Assembly (NCBI GenBank): GCA_002943765.1
Contig: PQWQ01000004.1
Coordinates: 4,030,001-4,094,000, forward strand
DNA: 64,000 bases
Origin: Psoroptes ovis
Taxonomy: Eukaryota > Arthropoda > Arachnida > Sarcoptiformes > Psoroptidae
Direction: 5' to 3'
Position numbers and translations under genes: made by a program. This document shows, piece after piece, positions 1 through 13,021 of this stretch. Position 1 is the stretch's first letter; each line of letters starts with the position of its first letter. The notes beneath the pieces were generated by a model, which saw nothing but the letters and a program-made list of their open reading frames with translations, searched no databases and had not been told where the DNA came from.

Positions 1-420
1 TTGAAAAATAAACACATTTTGTTCAGTATTTGAAAATTTTTCAAAAATATATTTTGTCCAAAAATATTTTCCATTGTTTTTCAATGATAAAATTAAACAA
101 ATACGATCAAATTTGTTTTGTTGCCGATCGGCACCATATGATTCAATGTGTCTGTATGCGTCGTGTGTGTTTGTGTGTGTGTGTGTGGTTAATATTCATA
201 TCATGTTTATGGTCAAAGTTTTCATTTTCTATTTTAGATTCTTTGATAAATTCATATCCATTCATATTCATATTCATAATAATAATAATAATAAATGAAT
301 AAATAAATAAAATCATGTTTATCCATTTTAAATTTATTTGCACTTGTGCAAATAATAATAATAATAATAATAATAATAGAGAAATTCAAATAATATTTTT
401 GTTGGATAAATTATATGATA

Positions 421-495
421 GGCTGTCCGAAAAGTTTTGGCCAATTTTCATGATAAAACTTCATTAATAAAGCAGAATAAATTTTTCGGACAACC
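421..495. mobile_element. Palindromic mariner-like MITE, copy 1
   Basis: 75 bp with terminal inverted repeats reading GGCTGTCCGAAAAGTT on the left and the complement on the right, flanked by TA on both sides (419-420 and 496-497). The inner parts of the two arms have diverged. Confidence 0.8.
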
Positions 496-826
496 TATTA
501 TTTTATTTTATTTTCTATTCATTTGACATAGTTTAGTAATTTTTTTTTTTTTTTTTTTTTTTGGTTGTTTTCATGTGTAATAATATCATACAACACATAT
601 TTATTTTATGATAAAATTTTTTTTTTTTTCGTTGTCGTTGCCATTATTATTGTTATTATGGATAATTTGTTTCGGGTTAGTGATGATAATAATAATAATA
701 ATAGTGATTTCTGTTGCTTACAAATCTCATTATTTTATTTTTATTTTTATTCATAATCTTTTCTTTTCTTCTATTGTTATATATTCAGATTGAAACATTT
801 TTAAAGTCTTTCAGTATTTATTATTA

Positions 827-901
827 GATTGTCCTAAAAGTTTTTGCCGATTATATCGTAGAAAATCATTTGGAAAATCGGCAAGAACTTATCGGACAAT
901 C
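827..901. mobile_element. Palindromic mariner-like MITE, copy 2
   Basis: 75 bp, TA on both sides. The centre reads TTATATCGTAGAAAATCATT, which recurs in many copies and, as its reverse complement, in others, so the family has inserted in both orientations. Confidence 0.85.
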
Positions 902-1457
902 TAATATTATTTTCATTAAAAATTCATTTTTTTTAGAAAAAAGTTCAAAAATCGCTGAAAAATAAAATATGACAAAAACATTAATATTTTTTATTATAAA
1001 TTGTATTTTATCAAATTCATATTTTATAACATGTTCTTTTATGGTTATTCTCCAATTATTAATTATTTTATGATTTTAATTTTGAAATATTTAATGATTC
1101 CAAAGGTTCTGCAAAAATAAAAAAAAAAAAATTATCTCAGTTTTATCTCAGTTTATCTCAAAGAATTTCATAAAATTTGATTTTTTTTTGTTGTTCCTTT
1201 GGATTTCCAATTATAAGCTAATTCCATATATTCAATATCTCAATTTGGAAATAATAATAATGATAATATTCATTTTTATTAGCTTTTATTTAGCTTAATT
1301 TGAATGAAAGAGAAAAAAAATAATAATAATTTTACATTTGATAAATGAATTCATTAATATAATGATTATCATTCATTATTTTCGATTATCAAATTGATTA
1401 TTTACGAAATAGATCGATATCATCATATCAGAATATATCAGAATATTTTTTCTATTC

Positions 1458-1532
1458 GGTTGTCCAGAAAGTTTTTGTCGGTTTCATCGTAGAAAATTAT
1501 TTGGAAAATTGGCAAGAATTTATGGGACAGCC
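1458..1532. mobile_element. Palindromic mariner-like MITE, copy 3
   Basis: 75 bp with the same core as copy 2. The right flank is TA; the left TA is mutated to TC. The right arm has ATGGGACAGCC. Confidence 0.8.
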
Positions 1533-1947
1533 TAATACTTATAAACATATAAACAAATGAATTTATTTTTATTTTTATTTTCCAAAGCATATGTGAATAA
1601 TTCTCATGGGTATCAAATTGGTAATTGTGTTTATATTCAAATTCATATTCATTTTCAGATATCGATATTGATATTTATATTTATATTTGTCTGATAATGA
1701 TGATTATCAAGATATTTACCTTATACATTCATATTGAATGTAATAATATAATTTTGAAATATATATGAATGAATATTTGTATTTTTTCAAATGTATATGA
1801 AATGAATAGAGGTTTGATTTTTCAAATGAATAAAATGAATTCATATAAATATTAATGAATAAATGAATGAAAATGCAAAAAAATGAAACTAATGACGACA
1901 AATAATGATGACAAATATATTCATAATTTTTTATTTTAGATATATAA

Positions 1948-2021
1948 GGTTGTCCAAAAAATTTTTGTCGATTATATCGTAGAGAATCGAGAGGAAATCG
2001 GCAAGAACTTTTCGGACAACC
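1948..2021. mobile_element. Palindromic mariner-like MITE, copy 4
   Basis: 74 bp with GGTTGTCC/GGACAACC ends and one extra A or T between each end and the flanking TA. The right arm is consensus-like (CGGCAAGAACTTTTCGGACA). Confidence 0.85.
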
Positions 2022-2309
2022 TTATATAATGATATTATCATTATAATTTTTTTTTCATTCATTCATTCAATCATCATCATTTATTATGATTATTGTTATG
2101 ATTATTATTATCATTATTATTATTATTATAATAATCATTGAAAACGAATCAATTATAACATTGAAAACTAGGAAAAAAACGAAATGAAACAAAATTATTC
2201 ATAGATTTATATCGTCAAAGAAACAAACGAAATGAAAATTTTTCATATCAATCATTTGAAATCCCAAACAGAAAAAAATATGTTGTTATTCATCGATTTT
2301 CTTTCATTA

Positions 2310-2383
2310 GATTGTCCGATAAGTTCTTGTCGATTTTCCAATAATTTTCTACGATATAATCAGCAAGAACTTATGGGACAACC
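2310..2383. mobile_element. Palindromic mariner-like MITE, copy 5
   Basis: 74 bp, left flank TA. The core is in the opposite orientation to copy 2 (TTTTCTACGATATAATCAGC). The right arm ends TTATGGGACAACC. Confidence 0.8.
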
Positions 2384-2794
2384 CAATATTTTGTCCCATA
2401 TTTTTTTTCTGATAAATGTATGATTACGAATGATTTGTATTTGAATTTGTTAATAATCATTATTAACTAATTATTATTATCATTTAATTAACTTTTTTTT
2501 TCTTCTTTCGTTATTAGTGTTGTTGTTGTTGTTGTCTCTGATTATAATCTGAAATGAATTGAAACCAAAAACGAAACGAAACGAATTCAATTTCAAATTT
2601 GCCCAGTTTTTTTTTTTTTTAAATTTCACCACAAGTTTTCGGTTTAATTTGTCGGTCGTTTTGGTACTCGTTTAATTTGTCTTTTTTAGTTTTTCTGTGC
2701 TAAATTCACATTAATGTGATCTTTTTTGAAACATTTTTGGTTACGAAAAAAAAAAAAAAAAAATTAACCAAAAATTGAATTTAAATTAAAAAAA

Positions 2795-2863
2795 ATGAAT
2801 GAATGAATGAATGAATGAATGAATGAATGAATGAATGAATGAATGAATGAATGAATGAATGAA
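2795..2863. repeat. (AATG)n tetranucleotide microsatellite
   Basis: An almost perfect run of about 17 GAAT/AATG units, ending where the sequence changes to GAACGGGAAT. Confidence 0.9.
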
Positions 2864-4183
2864 CGGGAATATAAAATGAATAGTTTGAGTGCAGTGGCTG
2901 GCATATAGTGGGCGTTGAAAGAAAAAATTCTGAAATTTGTGGAATTTTCATTAATTTTTCATTATTATTATCGTCATTATGATTTATTCACCACCAACAC
3001 AACACAACCAACCAACACAACACACACAACACGAATCAATAAATGATGATGATGATGAATACAATGGAATTGTATGTGGAATTTTTTTTTTTTTTTTTTT
3101 TTTTGGTTCTCTCCATGGTTTCTCCATGATTTTCATTTTTTCATTCATAAATTTTTTTAATACAAAAAATTTCATTTGATTTTTGTTTGCAAAGGGTTAT
3201 TGCAAAGGCCATATTTAGCACAGAATTAAATGTTTTTTTTTTCAAAATATTTGAAATAAATTATTTGATATTTCTCGATACTCTTGTTCTTTTTTTTTCA
3301 AAAAAAAAATTATTCAATAAAAATAGCCTTGATTCGCCATTTTAGATGCCAATCATAATCTTTGATATGATAATGTAGCCAATTCAATAATAATTATTAG
3401 CAATTACTTTGATTAGTTCAGAGATATATTTTCATTCAATTCAATTCAATATTATAATATTAATCCATTTAAAAATGATTCTTTCTTTTTTTTTTATTTT
3501 ATTTTTCATTAAAATAATTGATAACAAAATGAAAAAAAATATATATACACGACAAATAATTCTCTATTCTATTCTATTGGCTATTCTTTATCTCATTGGA
3601 TTAAATTAAATAATAATAAATGAAAACAAATCTTTTCGAAATTAGTTGTTTTCGTTTCATCAATTTATGAATCATGTACACACACACACACACACAAACA
3701 TAAGAAAATATTTTCATGTATAATCTTGAAATTATTTTTTGAAAAAACCGAAGCACCGAAGAAATTTTTTACATTGAAAATGTATTAAAATATATCCGGT
3801 AGAAAAACAAAAAAAACAAAACATATAATAATGATAATAGAAACACTAAATACACACTGATATATTTCGACATTGCTACTAATAATAATAATAATGATGA
3901 TAATAATAATAATAATGATAATCGAAAACATATTAACATTTTACGTGATTCCATTTATTTATTTATTTATTTATTTATTTATATTTATATTTATATTTAT
4001 ATTCTATTTATTTCTTATTATTTTTTACATCCATTCATTCATTCATTTCGCTGAAATTCCGTTGAAATTTCGTTGAAATTTCAACGAAATTTTGTTGTTC
4101 CATTGTATTTTTTACCATTTTTTCATTTTGAAATTTATTTTTCTTCGTATATTTTTTCATTATCATTTTCTTTTTTTGTATTT

Positions 4184-4261
4184 GGCTGTCCGGAAAGTTT
4201 TTCACCGATTCATTGGTTAAAAAACATTTGAAAATAATCGGAAAAAAATTTTCGGACAATC
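4184..4261. mobile_element. Palindromic mariner-like MITE, copy 6
   Basis: 78 bp, GGCTGTCCGGAAAG on the left and TTTTCGGACAATC on the right; right flank TA, left TA lost. The interior differs from the main core (centre GGTTAAAAAACATTTG). Confidence 0.75.
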
Positions 4262-4965
4262 TAAATAAATAATGATAATATTTTCTATTTTTCTTTGATA
4301 ACTATATGTGATTAAACTAAACTAGATTTTCATTCAATTTTATTCTTTTTATTTTTTATTCTTTTTGATGAATGTTTTTTCTATTATCTTGAAAAAATCA
4401 TTCATGAAGAATATGTATGTGATACACACACACACAGCACACAAACATTGCAAATGGATGCCACAAGCTTATAGATTGGCCATGCAAAGCCTGCTACATG
4501 CATACATAGACATAGGCAATGATATATATATTTGATGAAATTGAAACTATTTTTTTTTCTTTCTTTTTTGAAAAATTATTATCTAAGAAAAATGAAAATG
4601 CATCAAGATATTGATGAAGCAAAAAAAAAAAAAAAAAAAAAAATTATATTCCAAAGCCAACAAAATTGAAAATGAAAAAAAAAATCAATCGAATTTGGTT
4701 ATTTTTTGTTGAAAAAATAAAAATCGATTTACACGAATTTAAAATGATGAATGAATGTTGATGGTGAATGGAGTGAAAATATTCAGAGAAAAAAAATTCA
4801 ATCAAATAAACACAAGTAATATCGAAGCACATATTATATCGAAAAAAAATGACTTAAAACATTGAAAAGATAAGATTTTCCAAAAATAAAAATAAAATAA
4901 AAAATAAAAAATATGATTATGATGTGTTTATTATTATTTTATTTGTTTGTATCGAAAATTTATTA

Positions 4966-5040
4966 GGTTGTCTGCAAAGTTTCAACTGATTATATCCGTA
5001 GAAAATCATTGGAAAATCGGCAAGAACTTTTTGGACAACC
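4966..5040. mobile_element. Palindromic mariner-like MITE, copy 7
   Basis: 75 bp with TA on both sides and core TTATATCCGTAGAAAATCAT. The left arm is mutated (GGTTGTCTGCAAAG) while the right arm is nearly consensus. Confidence 0.85.
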
Positions 5041-6057
5041 TAATACATACATACATCCATTTATTCAACCATTTATCCAAACATTTAAAAACATTCAATG
5101 ATAAACCATAAATTTCATACATTCATTCATTCATTTAGTCATTTATTCATTCATTGATTTAATCATTTATTTATTCATTTATTCAATGAATAAAATGTAC
5201 ACGAGTTCAATATTTAAATGTGGCAGGAAAAACACCAAAACAACAACAACAACAACGACAAACGACAACAACAAAAATTTAAATGTTTAAAACATGGGAA
5301 ATCATTGCATTGCATTACATTCAAACAACAACAAACGACAACGAAAATAACGAGATTATTTACACGCGCACACACACATTTTATATCATGATATTTAATG
5401 ATCATGTTTTAAAATTTTTATTTTTTCAAATTTTTAAATATTTTTAAATCCATTCCATGGCTTGAATTTATACACAACACAACATCAACAACACAAACAA
5501 CAACAGCAAAAAATTCTTGCTGAAATGATATTCCATAAATGAATTTTTAAATATTTTCATTTTGAAAATTTTTTCAAAAATTTTTCCAAAAGTTTTTCAA
5601 AAAATTTCTCTGCCATAAATTGTGATGTATATTCTTGTATGATCAAACTACTACTTGGTTAAATGAAATTATTTTCATTTTAAAAAAATTTTACTGGTCG
5701 TTTTTTTGCTGGTTGTTGGTTGTTTTCTGTGAGATTTAACCAGCGAAAAAAATATGAAAAAATTTGAAATTAAAATTCCAAAAATTTTTCATATTTTTCA
5801 AAGTGAAAATGTTTTATATTTTCGTTTAAATATGAAAATAACAGAATTGTTTGAAAATTCATTTTATATGTATGTATTTTTTTACATATTTCATGGTTCT
5901 TTCTTATTTGGCCAGAAAAAATATGAAAAATGAAAAATAATGAAAAATAATTTCAATTTGATGAAATTTTTTTTTGATGTGTTTATCTCCACACCATTTT
6001 GCAAGTCATCTATTTTCCATAGTTTTTTTTTTGCTGTTTTTTCATTGAAATTTATCA

Positions 6058-6132
6058 GGTTGTCCGATAAATTTTTGCCAATTTTCTAATGATTTTCTAC
6101 GATATAATCGACGAGAAACTTTTCGGACAACC
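6058..6132. mobile_element. Palindromic mariner-like MITE, copy 8
   Basis: 75 bp with core TTTTCTACGATATAATCGAC and consensus ends GGTTGTCC/GGACAACC. Neither flanking TA survives (CA left, AA right), so this copy may be older. Confidence 0.8.
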
Positions 6133-6840
6133 AATTATTTCGACCAAGTTTTTTTTTCCATAAAATTTCCATCATTTTCAATGGTTTTTTGGTATGTGTG
6201 GAAAACGAACGAAAACAAAAAATTGCGCTTTGGCTTATGTTGTATTTTTTCATTTTTCATTTTTTATTTTTATTTTTTCATGTTATTCTTGATCTGAAAT
6301 TCACAAAATGGCAAGAATAAAAAAAAAAGTTTGTTGAACTTTTTTTTTGCTTTTTGTTTCTCTGAACCATTTCAATTCTTCATATTTTTTCGAAATAATA
6401 ATAATAATGATCATTGAATACGAGAATAATAATAATAATAAGTGAGTGAACAGAAAAGAAAAGAAGAGAAAAATGTTTCATACGAAAAAAACTTATTATT
6501 CGTAAAATAAAATAAAATGAAATGAAAATGAAAGAAAATAATTCAAAATTCACATCGAGTTTTTATTTTTTATTTTATTTTATTTTTTGGAAGGCTATTC
6601 TTTTGGGTTAATTTTTGTAGTTCAATTTTTTGTAGTTCAACATGGTTCCATACATTTTTCGTTTGGTGGTTTTTTTGCAACATCAAATTCTTTCTTTTTT
6701 TTGAATTTCTTCACAAAACATTTGGATCAACGAATCCACCAAAAGTCGATTTGAATTTAGCGAAAAATTCCGCCGCATTTTGCTATCCGTTTGTCGAGAA
6801 AAACGCAAAAATTATCCGTATTGAAATTCATGTTGAAACC

Positions 6841-6987
6841 ATGCCATACGAAAGTGACCAAAATGAAAATGACAAAACGAAACGATTGCATTCGAAATCA
6901 TTTCGAATAATTTCTGTCTTATTTTTGCTGTTTTCAATATTATCATTATGCGTGATACGTTTTCAATACATTCATTTGCAACTGTGA
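6841..6987 (+). CDS. Possible small membrane-protein ORF (48 codons)
   Basis: A 48-codon frame whose first half is charged (Glu, Asp, Asn, Lys) and whose second half has about 17 hydrophobic residues (core VLFLLFSILSLCVI), ending in a double stop TGATAA. An in-frame extension back to about 6751 is possible. The base composition is less repetitive than its surroundings, which is why I note it. I recognise no family. It could be a first exon, a small-ORF gene or chance. No neighbouring gene is visible within 10 kb. Confidence 0.15.
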   Translation: MPYESDQNENDKTKRLHSKSFRIISVLFLLFSILSLCVIRFQYIHLQL

Positions 6988-7047
6988 TAAACTCTTTGTG
7001 TTATAAGATGCAAGAACTCTAGAGTGAATCAAAAAAAATAAATATTG

Positions 7048-7121
7048 GGTTGTCCAATAAGTTCTTGTTGATTTTATCGTAGAAAATCATTGAAAAATCA
7101 GCAAGAACTTTTCGGACAACT
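7048..7121. mobile_element. Palindromic mariner-like MITE, copy 9
   Basis: 74 bp, core TTTTATCGTAGAAAATCATT, ends GGTTGTCC and GGACAACT. TA follows the right end; the left TA is lost. Confidence 0.8.
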
Positions 7122-7343
7122 TATTATATTTAAATAAAATGAAAAACTACAGCCACATACAAACAGAAAAAACAATGAATATGATGTATGGCTGAATATT
7201 ATGTAAGAAAAAAAACTGACGACAAGAAATGAAAAATAATTCAAAAATGATGTGTTGTGTTATATGTTTTCACCATTATACTTGTTCTTTTATAACTAAA
7301 TATATAATGTATATTCATTTTGGAATGAATTTCAAATCTATTA

Positions 7344-7419
7344 GGTTGTCCAAAAAATTCTTGCCGATTTTTTTCAATTATTTTCTACGATATAATCGGC
7401 AAAAACTTTCTGGACAATC
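7344..7419. mobile_element. Palindromic mariner-like MITE, copy 10
   Basis: 76 bp with TA on both sides. The core matches copies 5 and 8 (TTTTCTACGATATAATCGGC). Confidence 0.85.
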
Positions 7420-10400
7420 TAATATTTTAATGTGATGTAATTCAATGTGTGTGTGTGTGTATTAAGTCTGTAAAGTTGAATACATTTTGTGAATTGATTT
7501 TCATTATTATATATTCTCGCAATTCCTAAGCATCCATTTTTGCTTCTTCTTTTCTTTATTATGAATTTTTCATTTTCACAAAAAAAGATTATATATATAA
7601 AAATTATTTGAATTTATCATTCAGTATATGTTGGTATGTATACAAGATGAATTTTTAACCGAAAAAAAAAATCATACATTTTTCAATTCAAAAATTCAAT
7701 ATATTCAATTATGAATACTTGTAATTTTTTTTTTTTTTTTTTTTTGGTTCAAAGTATTTGATATATTCACATACATATATTCATCGTTCATATATACAAT
7801 GCAGACATCACCAATATATATATATATGAATATATATATGACCAAGAATAACCAAGAATAATTTTAGAATATGATTTACAGATGAAATATGTGAAAGAAT
7901 TTTTTTTTTACAAGAATAATTCACTGAGAAGAAGAAGAAGAAGAATTCTCATTGATTATTATGATGATGATGATCCATAGTCTCAGACACACACACACAC
8001 ACATATACCAGAATAACAGTAGTAATTTTATTTTATTTTTTTTCATAAATATTCTGCCCATTTATTTTACTTCATTATCATTATTTTGCGTGTTGTTCCA
8101 TTCTTCTATGAATGAATGAATGAATGATGTGAATGAAATTGAAATGGATCGAAAATAATGTTTTGAAAATGTTCGATAAATGAATGAATGAAACATATAG
8201 AAACTATTATTTATAAATGTTATATTCTTCTTCTCGTTCTTCTTGTTGTTGTTGTTGTTTTATCCATATATTTCGATAAGCGAGAAAAAAAAATGGAAAA
8301 ATTATATTCTGTTTTATATTCACTTGAAAATATTTTTTTTTCGAATATTGTTTCAAAGCAAATGAAACAAAGCAAAGCAGAAAAAAATGAATGAATGGAA
8401 TAAAATGTAATGTAATGTAATGGAATGAATGAATCAATGAATGAATGAATGATATGAAAGAATTCATATAAAAATTATATTCTGCTATTTCATTTTAGTA
8501 TTATTTCAAATTTTTTTTTAATATTTTTTTCAGTTCTTCAATTCTTGTATTCTTGGTATTTCATTTCATTTTATTCTGTTGGATTTTTATTTTTCGGGTA
8601 TTCCGCATATTCTGTTTGAAACAGAAAATTTATTCGTATTTCGATTATCTGCATTCGATTATTATTATTCATGTTTTGATGAAAAAAAATCATTTGATGA
8701 TCATGATCATGATGATGATTGTGAAAATTGTGAATATGTGAATTTTGAAAAATACGAAAATCTCATGTGTTGTTTTTCTATTTTCAAATATATAAATGTA
8801 TGTGTGTGTTATAATTGTTTAGATTTTTTGTTTTATTCCATTCATTCATTCATCGGATCTTCCGTATGCCGAAACCTATTTGAAAACCCATTGAAAATTT
8901 TCCACAAAGACAAACCACAAGGTTTCAATGAATATTCAAAATTGGTAGAATTTTTAATTTTAAAATTTTTGAAAAAATACCAAAATCTATCAATCATAGA
9001 TGAAAAATCACGAAAAATAAGTAAAATGGAAAATATTTAATTACAATTTCAATTTAAGACTAATGAAAATCGAAATAATTTCCATTTTATTTTCAATTTT
9101 CTTGGTGCATTTTATTTGATTTTAATATTTGATTTTATTTCATTTTAATATTTGAACATGATGCAGAAATATATATGAAAATATGCACTGAAAAATAATA
9201 ATTATATTCAATAATGCAAGAGTCAATTTCAATTTGAAAATAAATAAATAAATAATTCAATTTATTCACACATCATCATCTTGATCATCATGATCATGAT
9301 CATCGTCAATATTTTGTTCATTTTCCCACTGCTATTTTTATTTGATTTAAAATATTCATCATATTCATCATCATTGAGTGTGTGAGTGTGTATGTGTGTG
9401 TGTGCACATATATAAATTTGAAGAAATATTCAGATTTTTCAATTGAAAATATATCAACTTTGTGTTTTCAAACAAATTTCAATTCAAAATCAATCTTATT
9501 TCATTTCAATTTTATTTTATTTTATTTATTTATTTATTTCGTCTAAAAATCAATTTGTTCGCATGTTTTTTTTTTCTTTCATTTATTTCACATGTATTTT
9601 ATTGCAATAATGATGATATTTTATTTATTATTTTGCCTATTTTCTTATGATGAATAAAAATATTTAATATAAGAAAATCGACATTAACATTGAAGAATGA
9701 AGAATAAGAAAAATATATATATATGAATAAGTGAAAATCAACTTTTTTCTTTCTTTCAAATCCAATAATAATCTTTCGTAGAAAAAATAAGTGAACAACT
9801 AAATAATACAACAACTAATAATAATCATAATTATCATCAATCGTTTATTTCCAAATATTTTCATTCAAAATAACTGAATCAATGAATGTGAATAAATGGA
9901 AATGAAATTCCCAGTGAACAGTGAAATGTTTCTCTCACCAAAAACAAATAAATAAATAAAAGTTTTACAACTTTATTATTATTATTTTTCATTATTATTG
10001 TTATTATTATTCATTCATTCGTTCATTCATTTGAATTCGACAGAATCGAACCAAAAAAATAGAAATATTCTTGAATTCTCGATAAGAAATTCAATTTTGA
10101 TTCTTTATTTATTCTCATTATTTTTTTTAAGTTCATTCTAATTTATATTCCAATCTATTTCGGGCAAAGAAACTTTTATTCTTCTTGTTATTCGTCTTCA
10201 AAAACTTGAATCTATTAATTTCGATAATTTTTATTTTTATTTTTTATTTTATTTTGCTCTGGTGCTATCCATTGAACATATTCTTCTTCTTCTTTTTCTT
10301 CTTCAGCTAAAGACCACCAAAAAACATCAAATAATCATCATCATCATAATAACAATATTTTATATTTAATAATATTATCAATGATCATCAATGATTATGT

Positions 10401-12946
10401 GTAACAATGATCATAATAATATTATTATTATCATTATTAGTATTATCAAATGAATCAATGATGTGAATATTGATATAAATATGGATTTATATTTTCTCTC
10501 TCTTTCTCCTTCGAAAAATAAAACTTGTAAAAATAAGATTCAAAAAAAAAAAAAAGAAAATAATATTAGTGATATACTGATCGGACAAATTATCACATCA
10601 ATTATATCATAATAATCATCATTATAATCATCATCATTATCACCCATAAATAAATCATCATATTTTGAATTTAATGACTAAATATTTATGAATAACTATA
10701 ATCCTATAGATGAATAGTGGATTGAATATAAATATATATATATTGAAAAGAAAAATAATAAATAATAATAATAATAACAATTCAAGTATGTAATTATTTA
10801 TTTTCCCAATGATTTGATTCATTATTTTATTATTATTTCTCTATTATTATTATTATCGATGATAAATATTTTCATCATTCAATTTATACATCGATTTATA
10901 TTAATTTATTTATTTATTTGTGATTTGTATGGCGAAAAATTTACGTAGATACAAGATAATTACGTAGATGATGATGATGATTTGTTCAGGAATTTGCATT
11001 TTCAGAATATTTCAGAACAAATTCTGAATATGTTTGCTTTGCCATGTTGATGAATGAATGATGATGATGATGATGGATGTGTTTCTATTTTTTTTTTTTG
11101 TATGTTTCATTGTTTATTAAATGTATTTGAATACGAATTTGTATGTATCTGAATGTATTTGAATTTTTTTTTCATAAAAATATTCACAGAAAAAAAAAAC
11201 AAAAAATGATTAAGATAATAAAATTATCAGTAAATATTTAGTAATAATAATGATGATTATGTTGTTGAAACACTGGAAAATTGAAATAATAATAATAATT
11301 GAAATACAATGACAAATAAAAATAGATGAATGAATTTATATTCCCTTGTGTATTGTTTATGTGTATTATCATCATCATCATCATCATTATTATTATTATT
11401 GTCTATGAATGAATGTGGATGAATGGTGGTGGTGGTTTGTCTTTATTATTTTTTATTTATTTATTTATTTTTCATTTGTTTGTCACCATATTGTTTTTTG
11501 AAATGTGTAAAATTTTAGAATTGATAATTGAAATAATAACCAATGAAAAAATTCAGGAAATTTCATTTGAAAATACCCAAACAACTAATGAAATAAAATA
11601 ATAATGAAAAAAAATCAAATTAAATTAATTATTATCTTCAATTACCCTGTTATTATTATTCAATGATGATACTTGATCAATGAATGAATGAATAAATGAA
11701 TGAAGCAAGCAATCATATAATAACCAATCATCATTCTTTTGATGATGAGAATTCTGAATAAAACAGGAATGCAATGTTTTGAATTAATATGAAATATTTT
11801 GCTCTCAAAAAAAAATCAAAGTAAAAAGCTTTTGAAATCGATTGCAATATTTTTAATAATAATAATGTGATTATCATTGTTATTATTAGATAATATTTTC
11901 CAGATGTTTTTTTTGCTATTTTCAAGTCTGATTCATAGAAATTCATAGAAATATTAATAATAAATAATCAAATAATTGAATAAACAAAGAAATCAAATCG
12001 AATAATTAACTGATTCAAAAATGTTTTGAAATCGGAAATTGGTATTGAAGAAAAAATGTATGTCCACATTTGTCAATTTCATTTCGTTATGATTTTTCAA
12101 TCTGGATATGTTTCTGTTATCAAAATTTTATCGAAGAAATTTTCTTATTTCTTTATTTCTAACAGGGATTTCGATCATTGCATTGTTAAAATGAGTGAAT
12201 AAATCATATATTTATTTCTTATGCAGTTTTATTTACAAAAAAGATTTGAAAATATTCCAAATAATATTGATTAATTCTATTCATTTTATTTGCAACAATA
12301 TTCTTGAACTTGAATCATTTATTTTTTTTCGGAAATCAAGTAAATTCATTATTGTTCATATTTCAAATGTTCAAAACAAAACAACAAAAACAAAAAAATT
12401 CAAACATTCATAAATAAATAAAAACAAACAAACAAATACCCAAACAAACATTCAAAAACAATATTTACACACACACAAAAACCTCCTGCATACACACACA
12501 TATGCTGATTATTTTCGATTGATTATTTTCAATTTCAAATTCATTTGCTTTTATTTTCAACATTTTCATTTTCAATTTTGCCCAAAATTCTTATGAATAT
12601 TCTTTCATTTGAACAGCTTGTGTGTGTGTGTGTAATATGAATTTAGAGACAAATGAAATGTTTGCTTTTGCTGTCTGGTTCTATGGTTCTCAAAGTTTGG
12701 TTTTTTTTATAAATGTTTTTGGATATATTTCATTATGATTATCATCATCATCATCATCATCATGATGTGGAAAACAAATAAAATGGAAAAATATCCATGA
12801 ACACTAAACATTTAGTTTTTTTTTGTTGAACCAAACACACACACACACACAGAGACATTCAAAATGTAAACGAAATATAAATAAATGAATGAATGAATGA
12901 ATGAATACATTTGATTATTGTTTACAAATTTTTTTTTGTAGTATTT

Positions 12947-13021
12947 GGTTGTTCGATGAATTCTTGCCGATTTTCTTATCAATTTCCTACGATATAATCG
13001 GCAGAAACTTTTCGGACAGCC
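12947..13021. mobile_element. Palindromic mariner-like MITE, copy 11
   Basis: 75 bp, same core (TTTCCTACGATATAATCGGC). The left end GGTTGTTCGATGAA is mutated; the right arm is close to consensus. Confidence 0.8.

Larger units (their letters stand above)
1..6750. other. Non-coding, microsatellite-rich stretch with MITE copies
   Basis: I see no supportable gene here. Open frames are short and made of homopolymer or dinucleotide translations. The stretch holds eight copies of the palindromic MITE (listed separately), (AAT)n, (CA)n and (GAAT)n microsatellites, and long poly-A/poly-T runs. Confidence 0.7.

Noticed and set aside
8579..9040. 153-codon frame on the plus strand
   Set aside because: Begins in repeat-like sequence, is rich in Phe, Tyr and Asp from simple repeats, has no recognisable domain and no convincing splice or promoter context. 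The last ~60 codons are more mixed, but not enough to call a gene.
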